DNA from: a virus
Length of the DNA: 57,208 bases
Reading direction: 5' to 3' (one strand)
IMG/VR virus record: IMGVR_UViG_3300043313_001186
Location: 1 to 57,208 of that record
In this document: one piece after another, positions 47,267 to 55,401 of the stretch
Numbering within the stretch: the first letter of the stretch is position 1
Layout: the number at the start of each line of letters is the position of its first letter
Position numbers and translations under genes: made by a program
The notes under the pieces: model-generated
What the model was told of the DNA's origin: nothing
Databases searched by the model: none
The model's input: the letters and a program-made list of their open reading frames with translations, nothing else

Positions 47267-50200
47267 CTAACTCGCGACACGTTCAGAGATGCGGTTGACC
47301 ACAGATACGGCCGCTCTCTCGGGGTTCAGCACTCCCGAGACAACAATGGCACCGGGGCTGATGTTCACGATACGCTGTGCGCCCGGTGCGCCCTGGCCCG
47401 AAAAGTCCGACTTTCCCTGGGCGACGGCCGACAGCCCGCGCACGGCGGGGTTGACCATGCTGAGCGGACGGTTCAGCGGGACGATCGCCTCCGGTCCAGC
47501 CTCGCCGGTGAGGATGCGCCGAGGTCCGAGGATGAGCGCACCGGCCTTCGCACCACCACCACCGCCACCACCGCCGGGACCCTTCATGTTGAACAGCGAC
47601 TGAACCCGACCGATCGCATCGGCGATCGGTCCGAACAGGCGTTGCACGATCCCGATGATGGTGGACACCGCACTGGACACCGGTCCGGCCAGTCCACTCC
47701 AGAAGCGAGTCCATCCGCCGGTGATGCCGGACACGCCGCTGATGAACATGCCGCCCAGTTGAGCCAGCCAGCCCTGAACGATGCCGAGGATGGTGCTAAT
47801 CGCGCCCTGCGGATCACGAGTCAGGTTGTTCCAGAAGATGCCCCAGGTGGTGGCGATACTGCCGGTCCTTGCGGAGAACGTCGTCCACAGGGTCGAGAGG
47901 AAGGTGGTAGTGGTGGACTGAACGGTCGACGTGCCGCCCGCCATTGCTCCGGGCAAGTTGTTCCAGAAGGTGCCCCACGTACTCGCGATCGTGAGCGTGG
48001 TCGAGCCGAAGGTTTCGATCAGCCCTGCGGCCCAAGTGCCGACCGAATCGGCGATCGTGAACCAGAACTCCGGAGTGTGCATGGCGGTCCACATGGTGGC
48101 CCAGTCCGTCTGGATGGTCGCCAGTTTGGTCTGCCAGTCGAGGATGAAGGTGTCCATCCCGATCTGGATGAGGTCCCATGCGGTCTGGAAGTCAGTGGGG
48201 AGGTTCGTCAGGAAGGTGCCAGGGTCCGTGACCGGATCGGCGATCATGGCCAAGGTGCGTTCAAACGGGTTGTCGCTGGTCTTCCATTCCTCCGGAACCA
48301 GGCCCGCGAACCAGGATGCGAGCGCTCCCTGCACCCCACCCAGCGGGCCCGACGTGATCGTGAAGAGGATGCCGTTGCCGACATCGTTGAAGGATGCCTC
48401 GAAGTCGGTGAACAGCGACGTGATGACGCCGATGCCCGCACCGATGATGATTCCCCAGCCGCCGAACATGGCACCGAACCCGGCACCGGTGAGCGCGTTC
48501 TGGGAGACGTGGCTCTCCATGTCGAACTGCTCCCAGAATGAGTCCGGGATCAGTGTTGCCGCGGCGATCAGACCGATGCCCGCGATGCCACTGGCGATCT
48601 TGCCCAACTTCGCGGTGTCGAACTTGCGGATGACCTCGCCGCCGGTGCCGACCGACGTGCTGAACAGGAGCAGGTCCGTCGCAATGGTGGCGATCTTCAC
48701 GGCCTTCACCGCCGCGAATCCCGCACCAATCAGAAGCAGAGCATCGGCCACTTCCTTCGGGTGCGCCTTCACGAAGTCGGCGATCCCCTGAACGAACGGG
48801 GCAAGCGCCTTCGCCACATCCCGAATGATCGGGGCGAGGGTGTCGATGCCCGACTTCACCACGGCGTTCAGGCCCTCGGCGAGTTCGATCATCGGCGGAC
48901 CGAGCGGCTCCAGCGCATCGCCAAAGTCAGCGAGATACTTCGCGAGCAGGCCGAAGATGTCCAGTTCCCCGAAGAAGTTCAGGATGTCGGCCCCCGGGCC
49001 GCTGACGAACCGCTCGATGTTGCCGATGAAGTCCACCAGGCGGTCGATGGACTCCTTGGTCACCAGGTCGTTGAGCACCTGGCCCACAGTGTCCAGCAGG
49101 CTTCCGAACGCACCGAAGACCCGGCGGCCATTCTCCAGCCACTCATCGAAGCCAGGACTGCGGACGAAGGCGTCGAAGCGGCGACCGAGGGTGTCCAGCC
49201 AGCCGATCATTTCCTGGATCGAGCGCTGGAAGTTGGGGTTGTTGAACGCTTCGAGCAGGGTCGCCCCGAACCGGCCGATGATGCCCATGACGGTCCGGAA
49301 GATAGGACCGGACTTCTCGATCAGGCCGGACAGGTTCTCGAACGCCTCGGTCCCCGGCGCAATGGACGAGGCGAGGTCCTCGAAGACGCCACGGATGCTC
49401 CTGCCCAGCGTCCGGACCGGACCCTGCAATCCCTTGAGGGTGGCTCCGAAGGACTTCCATACCGCCTCGGTGTCCTCGAACACCGATACCGACAGGACCT
49501 CCTGGAGTTCCTTGGCCGACTTGCCGAACTCATCGAACGCCTTGCGCGAGGACCGGAGCGCCCGGGGCACCTTCTCAAGATCGCCGATGAAGGGGCCGAA
49601 GGCCGCGATCATGCCGATCGCGCCCACCGCTACCGCCGTGATGCCCCCAGCCAAGACGAACAGACCGGAACCCGCCGCGGACCCGAGCCCTGCCAGTTCC
49701 TGCATGGACGAGATGACGGCACCGATGATGAGCGTCCACTGCCGGGTGTTGGCTGAGAGCCGCTTCCACGCACTGCCATTGCGGCCAAGGGCGCGGCCGT
49801 TGCCGTCCAGGCCGTCGTTCATCATGCCGAAGAAGTTCTTGATGCCACCGCCCATGCGGCCGCCGAACCCGCCGATGGTCCTGGCAAGGTCACGCCAGGA
49901 CCTCCGGTTCTTCTCGACCTTCTGGGTCGTCTCATCCACGGAGGACGAGCCGGACTCCAGTTCACGCCACAGGATCGTGAATCCCTTGCTGGCGTTCTGG
50001 GCGCTGTCGCCCGCATCGTCAAAGACCTGGCGCAGTTCCCCGATGTCTTCGAGCAGACCGGGACCGATCGCCAGGCGGCCCATGTCGTTGCCGATGCCCT
50101 CGAACACCTGTCCGAAGCGGCCCATGTCGTCAGCCCAGCGGCCGAAGTCCACATCGCGGGCACTCCTGGCGATGTCCTGGGTCTGACGGACGACATCCTT

Positions 50201-50509
50201 GCTCACCTTGTCGAACGTCATGGTGAAGGACTTCATCGAGTCCTGGAAGCCTGCGGTGAACGAGTCGCCGATGTCCTTGCCGCCGCGGTTGAACATCCGG
50301 CCCCAGATGCCCCGGAACCAGCCGCCAATGCGGCCGAAGGTAGTGCGCATGCCGTCGCGGAGGCGCTCACTGAACGAGCGGTTGAACGCATCGCCCATCG
50401 TGGTGCCGCCGATAGCACCCGCCCTTTCGGCGAGGGCCCGGACCTGACGAGGAAGCGCCGTCCCGTCAACATCGACTTGGATTTCAGCGCGGCCCCAGGT
50501 TGCGGCCAT
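47267..50509 (-). CDS. Tape measure protein (1080 aa)
   Basis: Sets tail length and is ejected with DNA. Long helical protein with MGDAFNRSFSERLRDGM start, hydrophobic segments at about residues 265-310 and 555-690, repeated TFWNNLPG/WGIFWNNLTRD units and a Gly8 stretch (GPGGGGGGGGAK). At 1080 aa the tail would be roughly 160 nm by the usual rule of 0.15 nm per residue. The palindrome 47400-47415 codes KSDFS near its C-terminus. Confidence 0.95.
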   Translation of the reverse strand: MAATWGRAEIQVDVDGTALPRQVRALAERAGAIGGTTMGDAFNRSFSERLRDGMRTTFGRIGGWFRGIWGRMFNRGGKDIGDSFTAGFQDSMKSFTMTFDKVSKDVVRQTQDIARSARDVDFGRWADDMGRFGQVFEGIGNDMGRLAIGPGLLEDIGELRQVFDDAGDSAQNASKGFTILWRELESGSSSVDETTQKVEKNRRSWRDLARTIGGFGGRMGGGIKNFFGMMNDGLDGNGRALGRNGSAWKRLSANTRQWTLIIGAVISSMQELAGLGSAAGSGLFVLAGGITAVAVGAIGMIAAFGPFIGDLEKVPRALRSSRKAFDEFGKSAKELQEVLSVSVFEDTEAVWKSFGATLKGLQGPVRTLGRSIRGVFEDLASSIAPGTEAFENLSGLIEKSGPIFRTVMGIIGRFGATLLEAFNNPNFQRSIQEMIGWLDTLGRRFDAFVRSPGFDEWLENGRRVFGAFGSLLDTVGQVLNDLVTKESIDRLVDFIGNIERFVSGPGADILNFFGELDIFGLLAKYLADFGDALEPLGPPMIELAEGLNAVVKSGIDTLAPIIRDVAKALAPFVQGIADFVKAHPKEVADALLLIGAGFAAVKAVKIATIATDLLLFSTSVGTGGEVIRKFDTAKLGKIASGIAGIGLIAAATLIPDSFWEQFDMESHVSQNALTGAGFGAMFGGWGIIIGAGIGVITSLFTDFEASFNDVGNGILFTITSGPLGGVQGALASWFAGLVPEEWKTSDNPFERTLAMIADPVTDPGTFLTNLPTDFQTAWDLIQIGMDTFILDWQTKLATIQTDWATMWTAMHTPEFWFTIADSVGTWAAGLIETFGSTTLTIASTWGTFWNNLPGAMAGGTSTVQSTTTTFLSTLWTTFSARTGSIATTWGIFWNNLTRDPQGAISTILGIVQGWLAQLGGMFISGVSGITGGWTRFWSGLAGPVSSAVSTIIGIVQRLFGPIADAIGRVQSLFNMKGPGGGGGGGGAKAGALILGPRRILTGEAGPEAIVPLNRPLSMVNPAVRGLSAVAQGKSDFSGQGAPGAQRIVNISPGAIVVSGVLNPERAAVSVVNRISERVAS
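47400..47415. repeat. Dispersed palindrome, intragenic
   Basis: GAAAAGTCCGACTTTC; in the 3' part of the tape measure gene. Confidence 0.85.
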
Positions 50510-50511
50510 GG

Positions 50512-51188
50512 CTACCCTCCAAGCACTTTGGACTGGCTCGCGAAGGCGGCGAAGAGCGCCATTTCCTCGGCGGCTACCGACGGGTCCACGCTATCGGCAT
50601 CCTGACCGGGGCGCAGGAGGGGTGAGAAGATTTCGGCCTCGACGGACTCCCACTGGTCAGGGTGCGTGTGGTCCCTGGCCCACGAGAGGATCAGGTTCAG
50701 GAAGCGGGTGAGTCCGTAGTCGAGCGGGTCGAACCCGGCCCACGCACACGCCCCGTCGATTTCGGTCCAGTAGCGACCGGCGAGTTGGAAGAGCCGGACG
50801 CAGGCTCCGTAGGAAAAGAGGACCACTCGCCCATCAGCCAGAACATCACGTCCTGGAGCATGCCCAGGTCCACGTCGTCGTTCGGGTCCTTGATCCGCTC
50901 CCGCAGGACGCGATACTCGGCGGGCGGGAGTGAGTCCCGGAAGACTTCCACGACAGCGGCGGCCTCCGCCGCCCCACCGGCGTCCTCGTCGCCCGCCATG
51001 GCCGCGATCAAGAAGAGCCGCTCGTCGGTCGGCTTCGTTGCATGGAACACGTCGGAGCGAATGACCTTCTCCGGGTCCTCGTCGTCCACCCAGTCCAGCG
51101 TGAACGCTACGACCGGCTGTTCCACCACGCCCTTCTTCTTCTCCGCCACCGACCGGCGGAAGGAACGGGCGCTGACGGGTGTGCTCAT
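50512..51188 (-). CDS. Tail assembly chaperone, frameshifted GT product (about 225 aa)
   Basis: The reading frame that ends at 50512 (TEIDGACAWAGFDPLDYGLT, LILSWARDHTHPDQW) has no start of its own and joins to the G gene by a -1 shift at the CTCTTTTCC run (T4 at 50814-50817). G and GT chaperone the tape measure before tube assembly, as in lambda. Confidence 0.8.
50697..51188 (-). CDS. Tail assembly chaperone G (163 aa)
   Basis: ATG 51188 with GGAG seven bases upstream. KPTDERLFLIAAMA and VVEVFRDSLPPAEYRVLRER are typical of actinophage tail chaperones. Beyond the slip site the zero frame turns to low-complexity Ser/Thr/Pro sequence until its stop. Confidence 0.85.
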   Translation of the reverse strand: MSTPVSARSFRRSVAEKKKGVVEQPVVAFTLDWVDDEDPEKVIRSDVFHATKPTDERLFLIAAMAGDEDAGGAAEAAAVVEVFRDSLPPAEYRVLRERIKDPNDDVDLGMLQDVMFWLMGEWSSFPTEPASGSSNSPVATGPKSTGRVRGPGSTRSTTDSPAS

Positions 51189-51224
51189 GAAGGGCTCCGA
51201 TCTGTCCTACCGAAAGGATAGATG

Positions 51225-51239
51225 GAAAGTTGGACTTTT
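51225..51239. repeat. Dispersed palindrome, degenerate
   Basis: GAAAGTTGGACTTTT; 36 bp before the tail chaperone start. Confidence 0.8.
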
Positions 51240-51251
51240 TGGCCGACATAA

Positions 51252-51665
51252 TCACAGCAGGTTCTCCGCGATGAAGGTCGGCGTGATCGTCTCTTCGAGC
51301 CAGTTCTTCGACTTATACCCGGCCACCACCATGCGCGGCGTGTAGCGCGTGTAGTACGAGAACGGCTTGGGCCGCACCCACATGAACACGCCCCTACTGG
51401 GCCAAATCTCCGGGCCGGTGTCACGCAGGGTGTACTCGGCATAGGGAACGTTGACCCGCACCGTGTACCGCCAGGTGAGGCGGCCTCCCGGCGTGAGTCT
51501 GGCGTCCATCGTCTGCTTGAGCAATCCGGTGCGAACCGGTGCGCGCTCCTGGGCTATCTCCAGATGGATTTCCGCGACGCTCTCCACGTTGGCCCGCACT
51601 GATCCCCGCCACCAGGTCTGCTCGATCTGAGCCTGGTAGACCGTGACCTTGGTGCGGGTTGCCAC
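51252..51665 (-). CDS. HK97 gp10-like tail completion protein (137 aa)
   Basis: EIAQERAPVRTGLLKQTMDA and YTVRVNVPYAEYTLRDTGP are hallmark segments of the gp10/neck family. GTG 51665 with GGGAG; stop-start overlap with upstream gene. Confidence 0.85.
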   Translation of the reverse strand: MATRTKVTVYQAQIEQTWWRGSVRANVESVAEIHLEIAQERAPVRTGLLKQTMDARLTPGGRLTWRYTVRVNVPYAEYTLRDTGPEIWPSRGVFMWVRPKPFSYYTRYTPRMVVAGYKSKNWLEETITPTFIAENLL

Positions 51666-52186
51666 TATGTCTCCCGGACGAACACGGTGAAGGTGCCGCC
51701 GAGACAGTCGGCGTCCCCGGCGAGCGGCTGGTACGAGCCGAGGATGTAGTCGGTGTCACCGTCGGCGAAACAGCACAGCACAGCACGGCGCATCGCACCA
51801 ACGTCGGCCGTCTGGAGCCGCAGTGCCTCCACGTTCTGCTCAAGGCTGGGCGGCGTGTAGCCACGCAGGTTGGAGTTGGTGCCGGTGGGCTTGCACCGGA
51901 CGATCCCGATTTCCAACTGGAACGCCAGTGGCGCGGAGCAGTTCTGCGACGCCAGGAGCGGCGAGGGGAAGTCGATCGACGGGAACACCTGCACCAGCCG
52001 AACCCACGCCTGGCCACCGCACTTGCCGTCCATGCAGGTCGAGCAGTAGTCCAGCACCAGCGAGCCGATCATCGGGCCACAGGAGCACGGCGTCGGCAGG
52101 CCGGACCGCTCAATCTCTCCACACAGGCACGCCGAGAGGTCGATCATCGTCGGGTAGACGATTGTGTCCTCCCGGAATTCCACCAT
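51665..52186 (-). CDS. Head-tail joining / tail terminator-like protein (173 aa)
   Basis: Cys-rich (ACLCGEIERSGLPTPCSCGP, CSTCMDGKCGGQ) with LAFQLEIGIVRCKP and VGAMRRAVLCCFADG, the pattern of actinophage head-to-tail connector proteins. Starts as the upstream connector ends. Confidence 0.75.
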   Translation of the reverse strand: MVEFREDTIVYPTMIDLSACLCGEIERSGLPTPCSCGPMIGSLVLDYCSTCMDGKCGGQAWVRLVQVFPSIDFPSPLLASQNCSAPLAFQLEIGIVRCKPTGTNSNLRGYTPPSLEQNVEALRLQTADVGAMRRAVLCCFADGDTDYILGSYQPLAGDADCLGGTFTVFVRET

Positions 52187-52968
52187 CAGTGTCCCCAGGT
52201 CTGAACGCGCCCCTGCGTGCGGTCAGGACTGAACACCCGCGGCGGAGCCTTCAATACAAACGGGTTATATGTACGGATCACGGCGTCTACCCCCGCGATG
52301 CCAGTCATTCCTCCGGGGAACGAGCCGCCCTCGATGGTGATGCTCATGCCGTTGCGGGCGACCGACGTGACGCCGCTCGGAAGCCGACACTCTGCCCCGG
52401 TGCATGCCTTGTAGTACTCGGCGGCGAGCAAGCCCGCGGCGTACGCGGTCATCTCGTTGGGCGCGAGGCCGGGGTAGTACGACACGAGAAAAGAGCCGAC
52501 CTCGGCGGCGGATGCGGTCATATCCTGGCAGATCGGCCAGCAGTCGCCGTCGGTACGAACCAGGCGGTGTCCGTTGTCCACGCGGTAGGCGGTCGGGTCC
52601 AGCGTCACGCCGTCCAGGCTGACGCTCTCGATGCCACCGACCTCGCGGGGCAGGAGGACCTCGCACAGTCGGGTGCACGAGCAATCCTGCGTCCGACACC
52701 CACAGCCGTTGTACCAATGACCACCGGAGATGTACGGCATGTACAGGCCACCGATTACCGGCGCTTCGTCCCACGTCGTGGTGTAGCACCGCGCCAGGCA
52801 CGGCCGAATCAGCACCGGGCAGAGGGACAGGCGGAAGCCGAGCAGTGCGTTGAGGGTATTCCAGGCGAGCGCTTCGGCGCGCGCCTTGAAGGCGGGGTCC
52901 ATTGAGGCGATGTCGTCGCTGGAGCCGAAGCAGGACCAGTCGGTAGTCTCCGGAACGCACATGGTCAT
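52186..52968 (-). CDS. Head-to-tail adaptor-like protein (260 aa)
   Basis: WNTLNALLGFRLSLCPVLIRPC, PREVGGIESVSLDGVTLDPT and YRVDNGHRLVRTDG match the adaptor family (gp6/gp15-like) of actinophages. Many paired Cys (CGCRTQDCSC). Function: connects portal to the neck. Confidence 0.78.
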   Translation of the reverse strand: MTMCVPETTDWSCFGSSDDIASMDPAFKARAEALAWNTLNALLGFRLSLCPVLIRPCLARCYTTTWDEAPVIGGLYMPYISGGHWYNGCGCRTQDCSCTRLCEVLLPREVGGIESVSLDGVTLDPTAYRVDNGHRLVRTDGDCWPICQDMTASAAEVGSFLVSYYPGLAPNEMTAYAAGLLAAEYYKACTGAECRLPSGVTSVARNGMSITIEGGSFPGGMTGIAGVDAVIRTYNPFVLKAPPRVFSPDRTQGRVQTWGH

Positions 52969-53039
52969 GACGGTACCCCCTCTCTTGAGCCCCTACGGCC
53001 TGGAGCCGTAGGGGCCGTGACCTGAGTCACCCGAGGCGG

Positions 53040-53987
53040 CTACGGTCCTGCCGTGACGGGTGTCGTGATCCAGGTTCCGTTGTTCGATGCCCGCACCTGG
53101 TACGTGCCAGCGGTGTCGTAGACGTGGGTGGTGTCACCGGGTGCGTCCACGTAGTCCCACGTTCCGTCGCCGAAGTCCCACTGGACCGGACCAGCCGAAG
53201 GCGGGGTAACCGTGAGCGCGGCACTGAGTCCAGTGACCGTCGCGGCGGCCGACGTGATCGGCGTGATGCTCGGGTCCAGGAGGGGGCGTGCGCCACAAGC
53301 GGCCTCGGGCGGAGCCAGGTCCGTGACGATGGTGCGCAGGGCAATCGACGTGCTGACCGGCGTGGCCATGGGGCCAGGTGCCGGAGTCGCCGAGTTGTCG
53401 AGCATGATGTCGTCGTACGGACCGACGCCCCAGGAGTTGCCCTCGGACGTGTTCGCGCCGGTGAGCGTGAACGTGACCGCACCGTTCTCCACGGTGAAGT
53501 CGCCCAGGATGCCGCCCTTGAGGAAGGGCAGGAGCAGGTAGCCATAGGCACCCTGCGCACCCTCCGTGGAGCAGGCGTCCCCGGTCGGCGAACCGGCCCA
53601 GAGTTCCAGGGCGAAGTTCGAGTTGTCCAGGCTGATCTTGGTGTCCACGTCGAAGCCGATCACCGTGTTGCCGTCCGCACCGAGAACCACCGGCTGGCCG
53701 GTGACGAGCGCGAACAGTTCCGGGTCAACCTCACAGAACGCGATTTCCAGACCGTAGCCGACGAGCGACGTGACCGCCGCCTCGTAGACGCAGGTCTCAC
53801 CCGCCGCGTTCGTGACGTTGATTTCGTCGGACTCCGTGGTGTTCGCCGTGAAGGCGACGCTGATGAAGCCCTTCGAGACGACCTGGGAGTCATCCCCGTA
53901 GATAGGCCGACCGCACGAGTCAAGTCGGGTCACGCGAATGCGGCGGCCCTTGACCAGCGACAGGCACTTGGTAGCGTGCGTTGCCAT
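53040..53987 (-). CDS. Major tail protein candidate with C-terminal PKD domain (315 aa)
   Basis: ATG 53987 with AAGGAGG and TAATG overlap. The first ~230 residues (RIRVTRLDSCGRPIYGD, VSKGFISVAFT, VDPELFALVTGQPVV, FALELWAGSPTGDAC) resemble tail-tube proteins. Residues ~255-315 are a PKD/Ig-like domain (WDFGDGTWDYVDAPGDTTHV) that would decorate the tail surface. Its place before the connectors is unusual. Confidence 0.75.
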   Translation of the reverse strand: MATHATKCLSLVKGRRIRVTRLDSCGRPIYGDDSQVVSKGFISVAFTANTTESDEINVTNAAGETCVYEAAVTSLVGYGLEIAFCEVDPELFALVTGQPVVLGADGNTVIGFDVDTKISLDNSNFALELWAGSPTGDACSTEGAQGAYGYLLLPFLKGGILGDFTVENGAVTFTLTGANTSEGNSWGVGPYDDIMLDNSATPAPGPMATPVSTSIALRTIVTDLAPPEAACGARPLLDPSITPITSAAATVTGLSAALTVTPPSAGPVQWDFGDGTWDYVDAPGDTTHVYDTAGTYQVRASNNGTWITTPVTAGP

Positions 53988-54391
53988 TATTCCTCCTTGG
54001 TGTCTGCGCTGTTGATCGCGGCGAGCAGGTCGGTCTTGCTTGTTGCGTCGCCCACATCGACCCCGTTCGTGTTGGCCCACGACCGAATGTCGCCGACCTT
54101 CCACGTCTTGTCCGGGCGGTCACCCTCGGAAAGTTCGACTTTTTCGTCGCCCTCTTCATCGAGGTCGTACTCGTCGGGCTCGATTTCCTCGGCCTCAGAG
54201 ACTTCGCCCTGCTGGGTCTGACCCTTGCCTTCGTACTGGCGGACGGCTTCGTCGGGTGCGATGTAGCCACCGGTCACGGTGCGGACCAGGGCGGCGTCCA
54301 CTCCCGCGGCTTCGGCCGCGGCGAGGATCGCCTTCGCTGTTTCGCGACTGCGGCCTGCCACGAAGCCGTAGCCGTCGGGAATGTTCGTCAT
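53987..54391 (-). CDS. 134-aa protein with SAP/HeH-like C-terminus
   Basis: ATG with AGGAG. Acidic middle (EEIEPDEYDLDEEGDEKVELS, partly encoded by palindrome 54129-54143), then TWKVGDIRSWANTNGVDVGD ... LLAAI, a HeH/LEM-like small helical domain. Structural operon; role unknown. Confidence 0.75.
   Translation of the reverse strand: MTNIPDGYGFVAGRSRETAKAILAAAEAAGVDAALVRTVTGGYIAPDEAVRQYEGKGQTQQGEVSEAEEIEPDEYDLDEEGDEKVELSEGDRPDKTWKVGDIRSWANTNGVDVGDATSKTDLLAAINSADTKEE
54129..54143. repeat. Dispersed palindrome, intragenic
   Basis: GAAAGTTCGACTTTT; in the 134-aa structural gene. Confidence 0.85.
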
Positions 54392-54399
54392 GGTGTCTC

Positions 54400-54567
54400 C
54401 TACTTGGGCTCGGACTTGTTGTGCCCGGGTGCGTTCTCGCTGTTGCCAGGACCGGCCTCATCGTGACCGGGGGACTCGCCCTTCGGCGGCTTCGGCTCCT
54501 TCGGGAGCGTGTTGTCGACTTCGGGTTCCTCGGGAAGCGACTGGTCCGGGTAGTCGGGGGTGCTCAT
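54400..54567 (-). CDS. 55-aa acidic Pro-rich protein
   Basis: ATG 54567 with AAGGAGA. Predicted disordered (Pro, Glu, Lys, Gly, His). Possibly an assembly factor or decoration peptide; position only. Confidence 0.7.
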   Translation of the reverse strand: MSTPDYPDQSLPEEPEVDNTLPKEPKPPKGESPGHDEAGPGNSENAPGHNKSEPK

Positions 54568-54586
54568 GGTGTTCTCCTTCTGTGAT

Positions 54587-55333
54587 TTATGCGGTGGCGG
54601 GGACGGTGAATCCAGCGACCAGTGCGCAGTCCACGGCAATCGCGTAGACCCGCTCAGCAATCGCCATGTCGAGGTTCTGCCGGGGGTCAACGACCCGCGT
54701 GACGGTCTCGTCACTCCGGTACACCGTTGGCCACCCCATTACGAAGATCGAGGCGTCGCTTGCGGCGGCCGAGGCGATTGCCGGAGTTCCGTTTGCTGTC
54801 CAGAGCGTGCCGTCCCAGGCGTTGCCGCCAAAGAGTGCACCCTCGGCACGAGCCCGGACAGCGTTCAGACGAGACATCATCAGCACCGGCTCGCCGACGT
54901 AGTAGGAGTCGGCAAACTCGTCTGCCTGACCAACCGCGTTGACGATGCTGGTGGCGGCGATGGGGGCCCCGGCTGTGGTGTTCGCCCACTCCCAGAGCAC
55001 TTCCTCAACGCCACGCGCCTCGCCCTCATCGAGCAGTTTGCGAGCACGCCGATCGAAGTCAGCGTCCGGACCGGCGTAGCACTGGACCCCGGCGTAGAGC
55101 CCGAAGATCGGGCCGGAGCCGGTGTCGATACCAGAGAAGGTCTTGTCTTCGGTGATCGGGTTCGGGACGTAGCAGAGTCCGGGTGCGGCCTTCGGAAGAT
55201 CGCATCCCTCGGAAATCCACTCGACCGATGCACCGATCGGGAGCCGGTCCACCGAGACGAACTCGCCGATGACCGACTTGAGGCCGCCCTTACGAGGATT
55301 GCGACGCGGAGGTTCGACGAAGATGTTCGGCAT
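54587..55333 (-). CDS. Structural protein following capsid (248 aa)
   Basis: ATG with GGAGGG. Contains FSGIDTGSGPIFGLYAGVQC and RARKLLDEGEARGVEEVLWE, then VNAVGQADEFADSYYVGEPV; this arrangement is like the encapsulin/HK97-related second head proteins of some actinophages. Could be a minor capsid or penton-like protein. Not certain. Confidence 0.7.
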   Translation of the reverse strand: MPNIFVEPPRRNPRKGGLKSVIGEFVSVDRLPIGASVEWISEGCDLPKAAPGLCYVPNPITEDKTFSGIDTGSGPIFGLYAGVQCYAGPDADFDRRARKLLDEGEARGVEEVLWEWANTTAGAPIAATSIVNAVGQADEFADSYYVGEPVLMMSRLNAVRARAEGALFGGNAWDGTLWTANGTPAIASAAASDASIFVMGWPTVYRSDETVTRVVDPRQNLDMAIAERVYAIAVDCALVAGFTVPATA

Positions 55334-55401
55334 GTGTCCGCCCTCCCTTCATGAGTGGTTCCCCTGGGGGCGACTGGGCCAGCCGCCCCCAAGGGTCGAA
55401 C

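Noticed and set aside
82-54143. CRISPR array or transposon family explaining the palindromes
   Set aside because: Copies are dispersed, not regularly spaced, and only 15-20 bp long, with no spacers of uniform length and no transposase.
82-54143. Palindromes as simple Rho-independent terminators
   Set aside because: A six-base AT-rich stem with a 3-4 nt loop is weak, T-runs rarely follow, and many copies are inside genes or directly before starts. True GC-rich terminators exist separately.
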